DNA of 64,000 nucleotides. Source: Thalassotalea euphylliae (GTDB taxonomy: Bacteria; Pseudomonadota; Gammaproteobacteria; Enterobacterales; Alteromonadaceae). A model generated the notes under the pieces. That model had not been told where the DNA came from and ran no database searches. It saw only the letters and a program-made list of their open reading frames with translations. This document shows, one piece after another, positions 1 to 8,657 of this stretch; within the stretch, counting starts at the first letter, position 1, and every line of letters begins with the position of its first letter. The position numbers and the translations under genes are program-made. The DNA is taken from the NCBI RefSeq assembly GCF_003390375.1, contig NZ_QUOT01000001.1:1178001-1242000 (forward strand). The letters run 5' to 3'.

Positions 1-369
1 AAAATTGAAAACAAGAAACTACTTAACTATGGCTTCCGCTTCTTTGAAACCATCACGCCATATGAAGCTGGCGAAACGTTTGCCACGAACCGTGTTTGGA
101 TGGGTGATATTAAAGACGTTAACCTAGGTATTTTAGAAAGTACGCCGATTACTATTCCGCGTGGGCAACGTAAGAAAATTGAAACGAACGTCGAACTTAC
201 CAAAGAACTTGTTGCTCCATTAGCCAAAGGTGAGCAAGTGGGCAAACTTTATTTAACCCTTAACGGTGAAGATATCGCTGAATACCCGCTGGTTACCTTA
301 CAAGAAGTGAACGAAGGCAGCATGTTCAGCCGTTTAGTGGACTATGTAAAACTGCAGTTTGTTAACTAG
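1..369 (+). CDS. dacA: D-alanyl-D-alanine carboxypeptidase (PBP5/6 type), C-terminal part
   Basis: The reading frame is open from base 1 and ends at 369, so only the last 122 codons are present; the catalytic domain lies before the window. The visible part matches the beta-rich C-terminal PBP5 domain (GFRFFETITPYEAGE, then VWMGDIKDVNLG). It ends in an amphipathic stretch (MFSRLVDYVKLQFVN) like the helix that anchors E. coli PBP5 to the outer face of the inner membrane. The family trims the terminal D-Ala from peptidoglycan pentapeptides in the periplasm. The order dacA-ybeD-lipB-lipA is the classical gammaproteobacterial arrangement and supports the call. The ATG at 100 is internal, not the start. 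Confidence 0.88.
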   Translation, partial: KIENKKLLNYGFRFFETITPYEAGETFATNRVWMGDIKDVNLGILESTPITIPRGQRKKIETNVELTKELVAPLAKGEQVGKLYLTLNGEDIAEYPLVTLQEVNEGSMFSRLVDYVKLQFVN

Positions 370-406
370 TTATTAAATGTGAAGTAATAGCGTAAATCAT
401 CCCTTG

Positions 407-436
407 AAAAGCCCTAGCAAACGCTAGGGCTTTTTG
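407..436 (+). terminator. Rho-independent terminator after dacA
   Basis: An 8-bp perfect stem (gccctagc at 411-418, gctagggc at 423-430) with a 4-base loop is followed by five T and preceded by four A. It lies 40 bp after the dacA stop and separates dacA from ybeD. Confidence 0.88.
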
Positions 437-641
437 TCTTATAAAGTTGCATTTGGCGCTTGAATTTTGATTGTTCGCCACCATTAACAAGCCAGCAAAT
501 CACAAGCATAGCCCTTGCCTGTAGATTAGTGATAAAATATGAACTAAGAGTACCAAGCGACCGCATATATGTGAGCGTTCGCAAGAGACTGCGTTGTGGA
601 GCATTGTATTAGCGCCCTGCAATCAGTAATAGAGAGCAAAT

Positions 642-905
642 ATGCAAACTAAATTTGATGAACTATTAGAATTTCCAACCGTACTAAACTTCAAAGTGAT
701 GGGTGTCGCTTGCGACGAATTACCTGACTTGATTGTTGCTGAGTTACAAAAACACACACCTGGCGATTACTCACCGAAATTAAAGCCAAGCTCTAAAGGT
801 AATTATGTATCTGTGTCTGTTGCCGTTCGCGTGACAAGCAAAGAGCATATTGAGCAAGTATATCAATCACTTAATACGATTGAGCAAGTTCGCTATATTC
901 TCTAG
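642..905 (+). CDS. ybeD: YbeD-like DUF493 family protein
   Basis: An 87-residue protein, the usual length of the family, beginning MQTKFDELLEFPTVLNFKVMG. This is the characteristic start of the YbeD/DUF493 proteins, small ferredoxin-like alpha/beta domains resembling ACT regulatory domains. The gene lies between dacA and lipB, as in E. coli, where it is thought to be connected with lipoylation or regulation; its biochemical role is not settled. An AG-rich sequence (agagagc) precedes the ATG. The 200-bp leader after the dacA terminator leaves room for its own promoter. Identity is firm; function is not known. Confidence 0.92.
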   Translation: MQTKFDELLEFPTVLNFKVMGVACDELPDLIVAELQKHTPGDYSPKLKPSSKGNYVSVSVAVRVTSKEHIEQVYQSLNTIEQVRYIL

Positions 906-973
906 CGAACCAAGCCACCAAATAAATAGCCAAGCATTCTATCGCGACATTGTAAAATCAAGTAGGCAGTAAA

Positions 974-1633
974 TTGACTAAAACGCTAGTTATTCGACAG
1001 TTAGCACAAGCAGAGTACACGCAAGTATGGCAAGCCATGCAAAAGTTCACCGATGAGCGTGACAAGTCAAGCTTAGACGAACTGTGGTTAGTAGAGCATC
1101 CGCCCGTGTTTACTCAAGGGCAAGCCGGTAAAGAAGAGCATTTACTTGCGCCAGGGGAAATCCCAGTTGTACAAGTTGACCGTGGCGGACAAGTGACTTA
1201 CCACGGTCCCGGCCAGCAAGTTATCTATGTCATGATCGATCTTAGACGCCGGAAAATGGGTGTCCGAGAACTGGTTACCCTAATTGAAAATGCGATAGTT
1301 AATACCCTCGCAGAATATGATATTGACGCCTACCCAAGGCCAGATGCCCCAGGTGTCTATGTCGATGGCAAAAAAGTCGCTTCGCTTGGCTTACGGATTC
1401 GCAAAGGCTGTTCATTCCACGGGTTAGCGCTCAATGTTAATATGGATTTATCACCATTTTTGCGCATCAATCCTTGTGGTTATAACGATTTAGAGATTAT
1501 TCAAAGTGCTGATTTAAATGGTCCGAAAACCGTTGAGCAAGCAGGTCAAGGGCTGGTCAAACATTTAAGCGCACTACTTGAAGCCGACAAGCTTCAGTAT
1601 CAAACAGGTTTGGAACAACAATATGACAATTAA
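974..1633 (+). CDS. lipB: Octanoyltransferase LipB
   Basis: LipB transfers the octanoyl group from acyl carrier protein to the lipoyl domains of 2-oxoacid dehydrogenases and the glycine cleavage H protein. It is the first step of endogenous lipoate synthesis, in the cytoplasm. The 219-residue protein has the family blocks HPPVFTQGQAG, DRGGQVTYHGPGQ and GVYVDGKKVASLG. The Lys of KVASLG and the Cys of INPCGYNDLE are the catalytic pair known in the family. The start is a TTG at 974, the only start codon in frame that gives the full N terminus (TKTLVIRQL). The end overlaps lipA, so the two are probably translated together. Confidence 0.95.
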   Translation: MTKTLVIRQLAQAEYTQVWQAMQKFTDERDKSSLDELWLVEHPPVFTQGQAGKEEHLLAPGEIPVVQVDRGGQVTYHGPGQQVIYVMIDLRRRKMGVRELVTLIENAIVNTLAEYDIDAYPRPDAPGVYVDGKKVASLGLRIRKGCSFHGLALNVNMDLSPFLRINPCGYNDLEIIQSADLNGPKTVEQAGQGLVKHLSALLEADKLQYQTGLEQQYDN

Positions 1634-2591
1634 ATCTTCACGTATGGAGCCCGGCGTTAAGTTACGCGACGCAGAGAAAATGGCCCATATCCCAATTAAA
1701 GTCGTACCTTCAGAGCGTGAAACTATGCTGCGTAAACCAGAGTGGTTGCGCATCAAACTACCGCGTACTACTGAAAAAATCGATCAAGTCAAGGCTGGCT
1801 TACGCAAGCACGGTTTGCACTCAGTATGTGAAGAAGCTTCATGCCCTAACCTGTCAGAGTGCTTCAATCACGGTACCGCCACCTTTATGATCTTAGGTGA
1901 CATTTGTACCCGTCGCTGCCCGTTCTGTGATGTAGCTCATGGTCGCCCGCTAAAGCCAGACGCAGAAGAGCCGAAAAAATTGGCACTTACGCTTAAAGAC
2001 ATGTCACTAAAGTACGTGGTGATCACTTCAGTTGATCGCGACGACCTGCGTGACGGTGGTGCGAGCCAATTTGCTGAATGTGTGAAAGAAATTGCCGAAC
2101 TTGCGCCACATACAAAAGTGGAAATTCTCGTGCCTGATTTTCGTGGCCGTATGGATCGAGCGCTTGAAATTTTAAACCAGCATCCACCACATGTGTTTAA
2201 CCACAACATGGAGACTGCGCCACGCCTATACACTAAAGCGCGCCCAGGGGCGAACTACCAGTGGTCATTAGACTTACTTAAGAAATTTGGTGAAGCTAAC
2301 CCCGATGTACCAACTAAGTCAGGCTTAATGGTGGGCTTAGGTGAAACTAACGAAGAAATTCTTGAAGTTATGCGCGACTTGCGTGCTCACGGCGTGACCA
2401 TGCTAACAATTGGTCAATACTTGCAACCAAGTAAAGAGCACTTACCTGTTGAACGCTATGTTCACCCTGATGAATTTAAAATGTTCCACGACGAAGCCAT
2501 GAAAATGGGCTTTAAGCATGCCGCCTGTGGGCCACTAGTACGCTCAAGTTACCATGCTGACAAGCAAGCCGCAGGTGAAGAAGTCAGCTAA
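1623..2591 (+). CDS. lipA: Lipoyl synthase LipA
   Basis: A radical-SAM enzyme that inserts two sulfur atoms into octanoyl groups bound to lipoyl domains. Both iron-sulfur binding motifs are present: CEEASCPNLSEC for the auxiliary cluster and CTRRCPFC for the radical-SAM cluster. The C-terminal RSSYH holds the Ser that ligates the auxiliary cluster. I chose the ATG at 1623 because it gives 322 residues starting MTIKSSRMEPGVKLRDAEK, which fits the family length. A longer frame from 1578 would lie deep inside lipB. The ATG overlaps the last 11 bases of lipB, pointing to translational coupling. Confidence 0.96.
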   Translation: MTIKSSRMEPGVKLRDAEKMAHIPIKVVPSERETMLRKPEWLRIKLPRTTEKIDQVKAGLRKHGLHSVCEEASCPNLSECFNHGTATFMILGDICTRRCPFCDVAHGRPLKPDAEEPKKLALTLKDMSLKYVVITSVDRDDLRDGGASQFAECVKEIAELAPHTKVEILVPDFRGRMDRALEILNQHPPHVFNHNMETAPRLYTKARPGANYQWSLDLLKKFGEANPDVPTKSGLMVGLGETNEEILEVMRDLRAHGVTMLTIGQYLQPSKEHLPVERYVHPDEFKMFHDEAMKMGFKHAACGPLVRSSYHADKQAAGEEVS

Positions 2592-2615
2592 GGCGCGGAC
2601 ATTCACTTCATTTTC

Positions 2616-2643
2616 AACGGCAGCATTGTGGGATGCTGCCGTT
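2616..2643 (+). terminator. Probable terminator hairpin after lipA
   Basis: A perfect 11-bp inverted repeat (aacggcagcat / atgctgccgtt) with a 6-base loop starts 25 bp after the lipA stop. It is followed only by ctaattatta, not a clean T run, so it may be a weak or Rho-assisted terminator or an mRNA-stabilising hairpin. Confidence 0.6.
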
Positions 2644-2956
2644 CTAATTATTAGCCTGTGCTCGCCAGATCAAACCAAGACAACCTTTCAGCTAGCAGTA
2701 ATCAGACCTTAGATTAATAATTTAAAGCGTCTATTGCTCTAATACCAATATACAATAGAACGCAATTCGCTAAAGTTCTCACTAGCGGCTTGCACAATTG
2801 CCAACCAACCTTTAGCGGCTACTAGCCAATTAAGCGATTTCTTCATAATATAGGGTTTGTTATTTAGCATTGCGCATTGGGTCTGTGTGATGCAATTGGA
2901 AGTTATAGGGAAATCAATCGAGAGAAGTCATTTTAGAGTAATGACATGGAGCATAT
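2644..2956. other. Intergenic region without recognised gene
   Basis: AT-rich spacer between the lipA hairpin and the small membrane protein. I see no credible ORF or RNA gene. The sequence agcggct occurs twice (around 2783 and 2815) as an imperfect direct repeat of no evident role. Any promoter of the following gene must lie here, but none is clear. Confidence 0.4.
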
Positions 2957-3265
2957 ATGAAACTATTCAATTTTATTGCTGGCATTGGGTTAACATGCGT
3001 AGGCATTGTAACACTCAGCTCTGAAGTACCAGTGATTATTACCATACTGTTATTCATAGCTGGTATTACTATTCTGCTAACCGCAATTGCTTCAACCAAT
3101 AAGTTGAACAGTCGCAGGCGAAAAATACACAAAGGTTATCGCTCCGATAATACTGGTAGTAATGTCAGTTCACATTCTCATGTTCATTGGCAGTGTGATG
3201 GTAGTAAGTCTAGCAGCTGGGGAGATTCTGGCGGGTGCAGTGGTGATGGTGGAGGCGGCGAATAG
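2957..3265 (+). CDS. Small two-segment membrane protein with Gly/Ser/Cys-rich tail
   Basis: A 102-residue protein that I do not recognise. Two hydrophobic stretches (roughly residues 4-20 and 24-46) should form a membrane hairpin. A basic segment SRRRKIHKGYR follows at about 52-62, then a Ser/His-rich stretch and a C-terminal tail rich in Gly, Ser and Asp with two Cys (CDGSK, GGCSGDGGGGE). A GGAG ribosome site lies about 7 bases before the ATG. The basic residues after the second segment suggest both ends face the cytoplasm. It stands alone between lipA and a convergent MFS gene. Similar Gly/Cys tails occur in small membrane proteins of unknown role. Confidence 0.6.
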   Translation: MKLFNFIAGIGLTCVGIVTLSSEVPVIITILLFIAGITILLTAIASTNKLNSRRRKIHKGYRSDNTGSNVSSHSHVHWQCDGSKSSSWGDSGGCSGDGGGGE

Positions 3266-3568
3266 TTTTAGTATCCCCCAAAATTTTTACCTGAAAAACT
3301 AATTTGGATATTCACCTATTTAGGCTGCAAGGCAACTCAAGCTTCCTATCGCTAGCCAACACCTTTTACTTGGCGATGTATGAGATCCGATAGTTTAGGT
3401 GTTTACTCCCTTATGGGGTTTGACCTATTAGAGGTCGATTGATTTTCCAACTTTTCAAGAGTAATTCTGCATCAAGCGACCCAACACTCGACTAACTTCA
3501 ACACAAGCAACAGAAAACACGCAGATGTAACGTCTAATTGTGCTGAATGCTATGCCATAGGCTACAGC
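3266..3568. other. Intergenic region between convergent genes
   Basis: About 300 bp between the small membrane protein gene and the convergently oriented MFS gene. I see no ORF with a ribosome site, no RNA gene and no strong terminator. Confidence 0.4.
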
Positions 3569-4720
3569 TTATGATTCCAACTGTTTCTTATTCATTGCCA
3601 AAGAAATAATACCCGCCAGTAACGCAGTTATCGCCGCTGCAATATGTGTTTGCGTTAACCCATCACCATCTAGCCACAATAAGCCAGCTGCGTACGCACC
3701 GATCGCGCCACCCACCCCATAAACACCACTAATGTAGAGCGCTTGCGCCCTGTTTTGTTGATTTTCACGAAAATGGTGTTGAATAAACTGCATCGACGCA
3801 CTGTGGTAAAGTGCATAGCTTGCCGCATGAATAAGCTGGGTAAACACCAGTAATGCCATATGCTCGCCCCAGAGCCCCATTAGCAGCCAGCGCAGTGCAG
3901 TACTTAAAAAGCTAAAGATTAATAAGTGATAAACACTAAACCGCTTGAATATACGCCCTGCAAGTATGAATGTCGCGACTTCAACCACCACAGAAACACC
4001 AATTAACAGACCAACTGCGTAGCTAGGGTGGCCTAAATCACGAATATACAGGGCGAAAAATGAGTAGTAAGGGCCAAAGCTTACTTGCAACAATAAACCA
4101 GCGACAAAGAATAAAATAAAGTTGCGTGACATAAGGGGGGTTAGCATTGAGCTCGTGTCTGGTTCGCTTGGTGCACGCCCTCTTTTATCGCGCATCAACA
4201 AGGTTGATAACCATAAACCAATCAGTACCACTAAACCGAGTAAAACAAAGGTTTCACTGCCTTGGCTGGCAATAACTTCCCCACTAAGCACGGCAAGCGC
4301 AATAAAACCTAAACTGCCCCAAAGCCGAATACGCGCGTAAAACTTTGCGCTTTTTCGCATCGAGTGCAGCGTTAACACTTCCAGTTGAGGCAACATACCT
4401 GTCCAAAATAAACTAAATAGTGCTAGTACAATAGCAATTGGCCAATAACCATCAACAAAGAACAAGCCAAAAAATGAAATCATTGCCAGCGTACTAGCCA
4501 CTTGAATAACGACAAGTTGTTTGCCCGTTTTATCGGCAAAGAATGCCCAAAAAGATGGTCCTACAATTTTAGTGGCGGTAAAAATCGCAAGTAGCTCACC
4601 AATTTGGCGGGAATTAAATCCTCGCCCTTCAAGAAAAACCGCTAAAAATGGCATGGCTAAACCAAGTACGGCGAAGTACCAAAAATAGCCGTTCGATAAG
4701 CGAACAAAGTTAGATAACAT
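3569..4720 (-). CDS. MFS transporter, HcaT/LacY-like (MFS_1_like)
   Basis: A 383-residue inner-membrane protein with about twelve hydrophobic segments. The start LSNGYFWYFAVLGLAMPFLAVFLEGRGFNSRQIGELLA resembles the HcaT (3-phenylpropionate transporter) and LacY-related branch, in which the first helix carries the phrase for a single-solute proton symporter. The conserved loop between helices 2 and 3 is present as FFADKTGKQ. Length matches the family. Substrate cannot be told from sequence. The gene is monocistronic: it is convergent with the preceding gene and separated from aroC by a repeat element. An imperfect inverted repeat (gtttgg / ccaaac, 4760-4786) lies in its leader and might be a regulatory site. 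Confidence 0.82.
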   Translation of the reverse strand: MLSNFVRLSNGYFWYFAVLGLAMPFLAVFLEGRGFNSRQIGELLAIFTATKIVGPSFWAFFADKTGKQLVVIQVASTLAMISFFGLFFVDGYWPIAIVLALFSLFWTGMLPQLEVLTLHSMRKSAKFYARIRLWGSLGFIALAVLSGEVIASQGSETFVLLGLVVLIGLWLSTLLMRDKRGRAPSEPDTSSMLTPLMSRNFILFFVAGLLLQVSFGPYYSFFALYIRDLGHPSYAVGLLIGVSVVVEVATFILAGRIFKRFSVYHLLIFSFLSTALRWLLMGLWGEHMALLVFTQLIHAASYALYHSASMQFIQHHFRENQQNRAQALYISGVYGVGGAIGAYAAGLLWLDGDGLTQTHIAAAITALLAGIISLAMNKKQLES

Positions 4721-4835
4721 GTGTTAGAAAATTACTTCCATATTGGTAACAAAAAGAAGGTTTGGATAGGTCCAGCCTTACCAAACTCTTAGGAGCGACA
4801 TTGTATAAGTTCGCCAGTCCTTATTTGAAAGGGTT

Positions 4836-5104
4836 TAATACCAATTGAAATAAATACTTAATTATTCAGCGAGAATTAAAAGGCTCATAGGCAGGCATTG
4901 ATTGCAAAGAATGGCTATTCCCTTGTCAAAATCAATAACGCCGAATATGAGCCTTTTAAACTCGCCCTTCGGGAGCGTGTAAGCACTGCGATTATTGCGC
5001 CAAATTTATTGGATGTAGAATAACTATATCGGCACAAATTTGGCTTATTCTCCCACCGCTGACAACGCTCTGAATTGATCAATTAATTAATTCAATTGGT
5101 ATTA
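4836..5104. mobile_element. MITE-like non-coding element with 14-bp terminal inverted repeats
   Basis: A 269-bp stretch is bounded by a perfect 14-bp inverted repeat: taataccaattgaa at 4836-4849 and its complement at 5091-5104. Inside are two further inverted repeats. One is a near-perfect 20-bp pair (4869-4889 with 4946-4965, sharing aaaaggctcata). The other is a 9-bp pair (gccaaattt at 4999-5007, aaatttggc at 5036-5044). There is no ORF of useful length, so the element would depend on a transposase elsewhere or act as a structured repeat. No target-site duplication is obvious at its edges. I see no second copy in this window. Confidence 0.6.
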
Positions 5105-5114
5105 TTATCGCTTA

Positions 5115-5138
5115 TAAAAAAGCTCGCCGCGGCGAGCT
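5115..5138 (-). terminator. Rho-independent terminator of the prmB-aroC operon
   Basis: On the minus strand an 18-base self-complementary GC-rich hairpin (agctcgcc-gc-ggcgagct, 5121-5138) is followed by a run of six T. It lies about 70 bases after the aroC stop. Confidence 0.88.
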
Positions 5139-5208
5139 ATGTCAATTTTATCGCTTAGCAGCTTAAGATAAGTTAACTTTTTTAAGCTTGCTTGTGTTTG
5201 CCGCCAGC

Positions 5209-6297
5209 CTATTCAATTACTGGTGTAGCGCAGGCTACATCGGCGTTTTGACCACGATGGCGTAAATAGTGATCCATTAGGGTTAACGCCAGCATAGCCT
5301 CAGCAATAGGTACAGCGCGAATACCAACACATGGATCGTGACGCCCTTTCGTTGCGATATCCATAGGCTGTCCGTCAACATCAATGGTTTGACCGCTGAC
5401 GCCAATACTTGAAGTTGGCTTAAGCGCAATATTGGCTACAATTGGCTGTCCTGAAGACAAGCCCCCCAATATGCCACCAGCGTGATTAGAAGCAAAACCT
5501 TCAGGTGTTAATTCATCGCGGTGCTCTGAGCCTTTCTGGTTGACCACCTCAAAACCGTCACCAATTTCAACGCCCTTAACCGCGTTAATGCTCATTAAAC
5601 TATGAGCAATGTCAGCGTCTAAACGATCAAAAATCGGCTCGCCTAAACCAACAGGTACGCCTGTGGCAACCACCATGATTTTCGCGCCAATCGAATCTTT
5701 TTGCTTAATAATGCCGCGCAAGATTTCATCTAACGCGTCAAGCTTAGTGTCGTCAGGGAAAAAGAAAGGATTCTCCTCTACAATATCCCAGTTAAACTGC
5801 TCAGCTTTAACGTCAGCAATTTGTGTCACACAGGCCTTAATCTCAATACCTAATTGTTGTTTTAAATACTTTTTCGCAATCGCACCAGCCGCTACACGCA
5901 TTGCTGTTTCACGCGCTGACGAACGACCACCACCACGGTAGTCGCGAAAACCATATTTTTGCGTATACGTGTAATCAGCGTGCCCCGGACGGAAGCTTTG
6001 TGCGATATTACCGTAATCTTTAGAGCGTTGATCGGTGTTTTCAATTAACAAGCCAATGGGTGTACCTGTTGTTTTACCTTCAAACACACCCGACATAATT
6101 TTCACTTGATCTGCTTCACGTCGAGCTGTGGTATAACGAGATGTGCCAGGCTTACGGCGATCAAGGTCAAACTGCAAATCTGCTTCCGAGATTTCTATAC
6201 CCGGTGGGCAGCCATCAACAATAGCACCTAAACCTAGACCATGACTTTCACCAAACGTGGTGACCGTGAATAATTTTCCGTATGTATTACCTGACAT
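5209..6297 (-). CDS. aroC: Chorismate synthase
   Basis: The last enzyme of the shikimate pathway. It uses reduced FMN to remove phosphate from 5-enolpyruvylshikimate-3-phosphate in the cytoplasm. The 362-residue protein starts MSGNTYGKLFTVTTFGESHG and carries the three chorismate synthase signatures: GESHG near the N terminus, RPGHADYTYTQKYG with GGGRSSARET in the middle, and the C-terminal TKGRHDPC region. The length matches E. coli AroC. The ATG overlaps the prmB stop in TAATG, so the genes are translationally coupled. The prmB-aroC order is standard in gammaproteobacteria. Confidence 0.97.
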   Translation of the reverse strand: MSGNTYGKLFTVTTFGESHGLGLGAIVDGCPPGIEISEADLQFDLDRRKPGTSRYTTARREADQVKIMSGVFEGKTTGTPIGLLIENTDQRSKDYGNIAQSFRPGHADYTYTQKYGFRDYRGGGRSSARETAMRVAAGAIAKKYLKQQLGIEIKACVTQIADVKAEQFNWDIVEENPFFFPDDTKLDALDEILRGIIKQKDSIGAKIMVVATGVPVGLGEPIFDRLDADIAHSLMSINAVKGVEIGDGFEVVNQKGSEHRDELTPEGFASNHAGGILGGLSSGQPIVANIALKPTSSIGVSGQTIDVDGQPMDIATKGRHDPCVGIRAVPIAEAMLALTLMDHYLRHRGQNADVACATPVIE

Positions 6298-7298
6298 TAT
6301 CTTGCAACGACCCGTTGATTAAAAATTTCTTGATATTCTTCTAATTGTGCCTTTGTTAGTACAAAAACGCCGTGTCCACCGCGTGTAAACTCAACCCAAT
6401 GAAAAGGGACTTCAGGATAAGTTGCTTCAACATGAATTTGTGAGTTACCTACCTCACAAACCAAAATGCCATTATCACTGAGTTGACTTGCTGCTCTGGC
6501 TAATATTTCACGAGTGATATCTAAGCCGTCGTGACCAGAGCCAAGCCCCATTTCTGGTTCATAAGTGAATTCAGCAGGCAAGCTGTCAACATCTTCCTGA
6601 TCGACATACGGTGGATTCGTCACAATTAAATCATATTTTTCCTGTGTGACAGAAGCAAAAAGATCAGACTGAATCGGAATAACTTGTGCCATTAAACCGT
6701 GACCTTCAATATTAATTTGCGCAACATTCAGCGCATCTGTCGATAAGTCGAGGGCATCCACTTCTGCATCAGGGAAGGCATAAGCACACGCAATAGCAAT
6801 ACAGCCGCTGCCCGTGCAAAGATCTAATATACGCGCAGGCTGACGTGACAAGTAAGGGGCAAACTGATTATCTATCAACTCAGCAATCGGCGAACGTGGC
6901 ACAAGTACGCGCTCATCCACATAAAATGACAAACCAGCAAAACTTGCTTGGTTGGTCAAATAAGCTGCGGGAATTTGCTCCTCGATACGGCGCGCAATAA
7001 GTTCAAATAATGCCTGCTTTTCATCAGCTAATAGTCTGGCTGATTTGCAACGTTCAAATAACTCGTTGGGCAGCGTCAGTGTGTACATCACTAATTTAAC
7101 TGCTTCATCCCAAGCATTGTCAGTACCGTGTCCAAAAAACAAATCAGCGCGATTAAACTCGCTTGCCGCCCACCTAATCCAATCTTCAATCGTCGTTAAT
7201 TGTTCAAATATTGGATTTGCTAGCTCTTGGCTAGTGATGTCGGGATTGAGCGACTCTTGCTGTGGCTCTGAGGTGGTTGACACTGTTTTTTCTGACAT
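6297..7298 (-). CDS. prmB: Ribosomal protein uL3 N5-glutamine methyltransferase
   Basis: A SAM-dependent methyltransferase that modifies a glutamine of ribosomal protein L3. The Rossmann motif I is DLCTGSGCIAIA and the catalytic NPPY motif is VTNPPYVDQED. The family's N-terminal recognition domain is present (LTTIEDWIRWAASEFNRA, FGHGTDNAWDEA). At 333 residues it is longer than the roughly 310 of E. coli, owing to about 30 polar residues at the start rich in Ser, Thr, Gln and Glu. No better internal start is evident, so the extension may be real or the start may be misplaced. It faces smrB head to head, as in E. coli. Confidence 0.94.
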   Translation of the reverse strand: MSEKTVSTTSEPQQESLNPDITSQELANPIFEQLTTIEDWIRWAASEFNRADLFFGHGTDNAWDEAVKLVMYTLTLPNELFERCKSARLLADEKQALFELIARRIEEQIPAAYLTNQASFAGLSFYVDERVLVPRSPIAELIDNQFAPYLSRQPARILDLCTGSGCIAIACAYAFPDAEVDALDLSTDALNVAQINIEGHGLMAQVIPIQSDLFASVTQEKYDLIVTNPPYVDQEDVDSLPAEFTYEPEMGLGSGHDGLDITREILARAASQLSDNGILVCEVGNSQIHVEATYPEVPFHWVEFTRGGHGVFVLTKAQLEEYQEIFNQRVVAR

Positions 7299-7387
7299 AG
7301 CTATCTTGCGCGTTCTGGCGTACTAATGGAGGACAAAAAAGGCCAACTACTATATCATTAAACTCTGTTTACGTGTTCAACTTTGCC

Positions 7388-7921
7388 ATGAAATTTAAAG
7401 ATTTATTAACCGCTGAAGAGAAGCAATTATTCAAAGATGAAATTGGTAAAGTTAAACGGCTTAAACAAGACAAAGTCGTGCATCAAAAAAAGCGCCCGAC
7501 TTCTGCGGTTGTAAAAGCAAATCAAATGACGACGAGACAAGTGGCTGAGTTTCATTTTTCAGATGAATTTGAGCCCGATCTAAATCGCACAGGTCCAATG
7601 CAATACGTTAAAGAAGGCACCGACAGCTATGAAGCCAAAAACCTGCGCCGTGGAATTTATCATCCCGAGCTAATTTTAGATTTACACGGGTTAACGCAAA
7701 AACATGCTAAACGCGAGATTGCTGCCCTGTTGCTAGCTTGTCATAAAGAGCATGCGCGCTGTGTGTGCATTGTTCACGGTATTGGCAACCGAATTCTTAA
7801 GAATAAAGTACCTCACTGGCTAGTGCAGCACCCTGACGTACTAGCATTTCATCAAGCGCCTTTGGAGTATGGTGGTGACGGTGCTCTACTCGCGCTTGTT
7901 GATATTAAAGACAAGTATTAA
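7388..7921 (+). CDS. smrB: Ribosome rescue endonuclease SmrB
   Basis: A Smr-domain nuclease that in E. coli cuts mRNA at collided ribosomes. The hallmark DLHGLT motif with following histidine-rich helix is at about residues 98-104. HGIGNRILKNKVPHWL and the C-terminal AFHQAPLEYGGDGALL complete the domain. The N-terminal part (KRLKQDKVVHQKKRP, FHFSDEFEPDLNRTGP) is the ribosome-binding extension of SmrB. I prefer the ATG at 7388, where MKFKDLLTAEE aligns with E. coli; a GTG at 7373 would add five residues. It is divergent from prmB, the conserved arrangement. Confidence 0.94.
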   Translation: MKFKDLLTAEEKQLFKDEIGKVKRLKQDKVVHQKKRPTSAVVKANQMTTRQVAEFHFSDEFEPDLNRTGPMQYVKEGTDSYEAKNLRRGIYHPELILDLHGLTQKHAKREIAALLLACHKEHARCVCIVHGIGNRILKNKVPHWLVQHPDVLAFHQAPLEYGGDGALLALVDIKDKY

Positions 7922-7953
7922 TAAAAGTAAGCCTTAGCTAATCTAAATAACAG

Positions 7954-8445
7954 CTAGCCTAAATCACTTGGCGCGACGACGCCATTGAGTTCGCCAAGCA
8001 TAGTGTTTACATCATATTCTATTTCAGCAACACCTGCCGTTTGGAAGATAGGAGCAAACTGCTGCTGTGTGAATTCTGACACTAAATAACTCACCAATGG
8101 CATATGAGAAACGATCAATAAGGTTTCTGTTGGTGTCGACATCAATTCACCATCGATTAAATCGCGTACTTGAGACGCTGAGCCTGACGGGGTGATCATG
8201 GACTGAGTAACAACTAACTCGGCTAGCGCTTGAGTCGACAGAGGCAAATATTCAGCAAGGGTTTGATAGGTTTGCTGAGCACGCAAATAAGGACTAACCC
8301 AAATTTTGCTTGGCGTAATTGATTTACTCGCCAACCATTTGCCCATTATAGCGGCTTCATTAATACCGTATTCAGTTAATGCACGTTCCGCATCAGAGTT
8401 GGCCGTCGCTTCTGCTTGACCATGTCGCATTATCAAAATCTGCAT
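7954..8445 (-). CDS. sixA: Phosphohistidine phosphatase SixA
   Basis: A small histidine-phosphatase (RHG family) that removes phosphate from histidine-phosphorylated proteins such as ArcB or phosphotransferase-system components. The active-site block is MQILIMRHGQAEA at the N terminus, and a second catalytic His occurs in IVSHMPLVSYL. I chose the ATG at 8445 because it gives the family start directly and has a good ribosome site (gggagac) seven bases upstream. A longer frame from 8466 would add seven unsupported residues. The length of 163 residues fits. It is convergent with smrB and divergent from the M16 peptidase gene, probably monocistronic. Confidence 0.92.
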   Translation of the reverse strand: MQILIMRHGQAEATANSDAERALTEYGINEAAIMGKWLASKSITPSKIWVSPYLRAQQTYQTLAEYLPLSTQALAELVVTQSMITPSGSASQVRDLIDGELMSTPTETLLIVSHMPLVSYLVSEFTQQQFAPIFQTAGVAEIEYDVNTMLGELNGVVAPSDLG

Positions 8446-8657
8446 TAACTGTCTCCCGCACTTCAATAAATCGCGGTTATTGGTAAAAAATTCCGGCTAT
8501 AGTAAAAGAAACACGTTATGATTAATAACAACTCTTAAGAATAAAATAAACTGGCGTTATTCCCTCAAGTAATTTATAACAAAAACAACGCTATAATCAA
8601 AAGTATATACACGATTTTCCGATGGTGCTGTTCGATATAAGTGTGAAATAGGAATTT

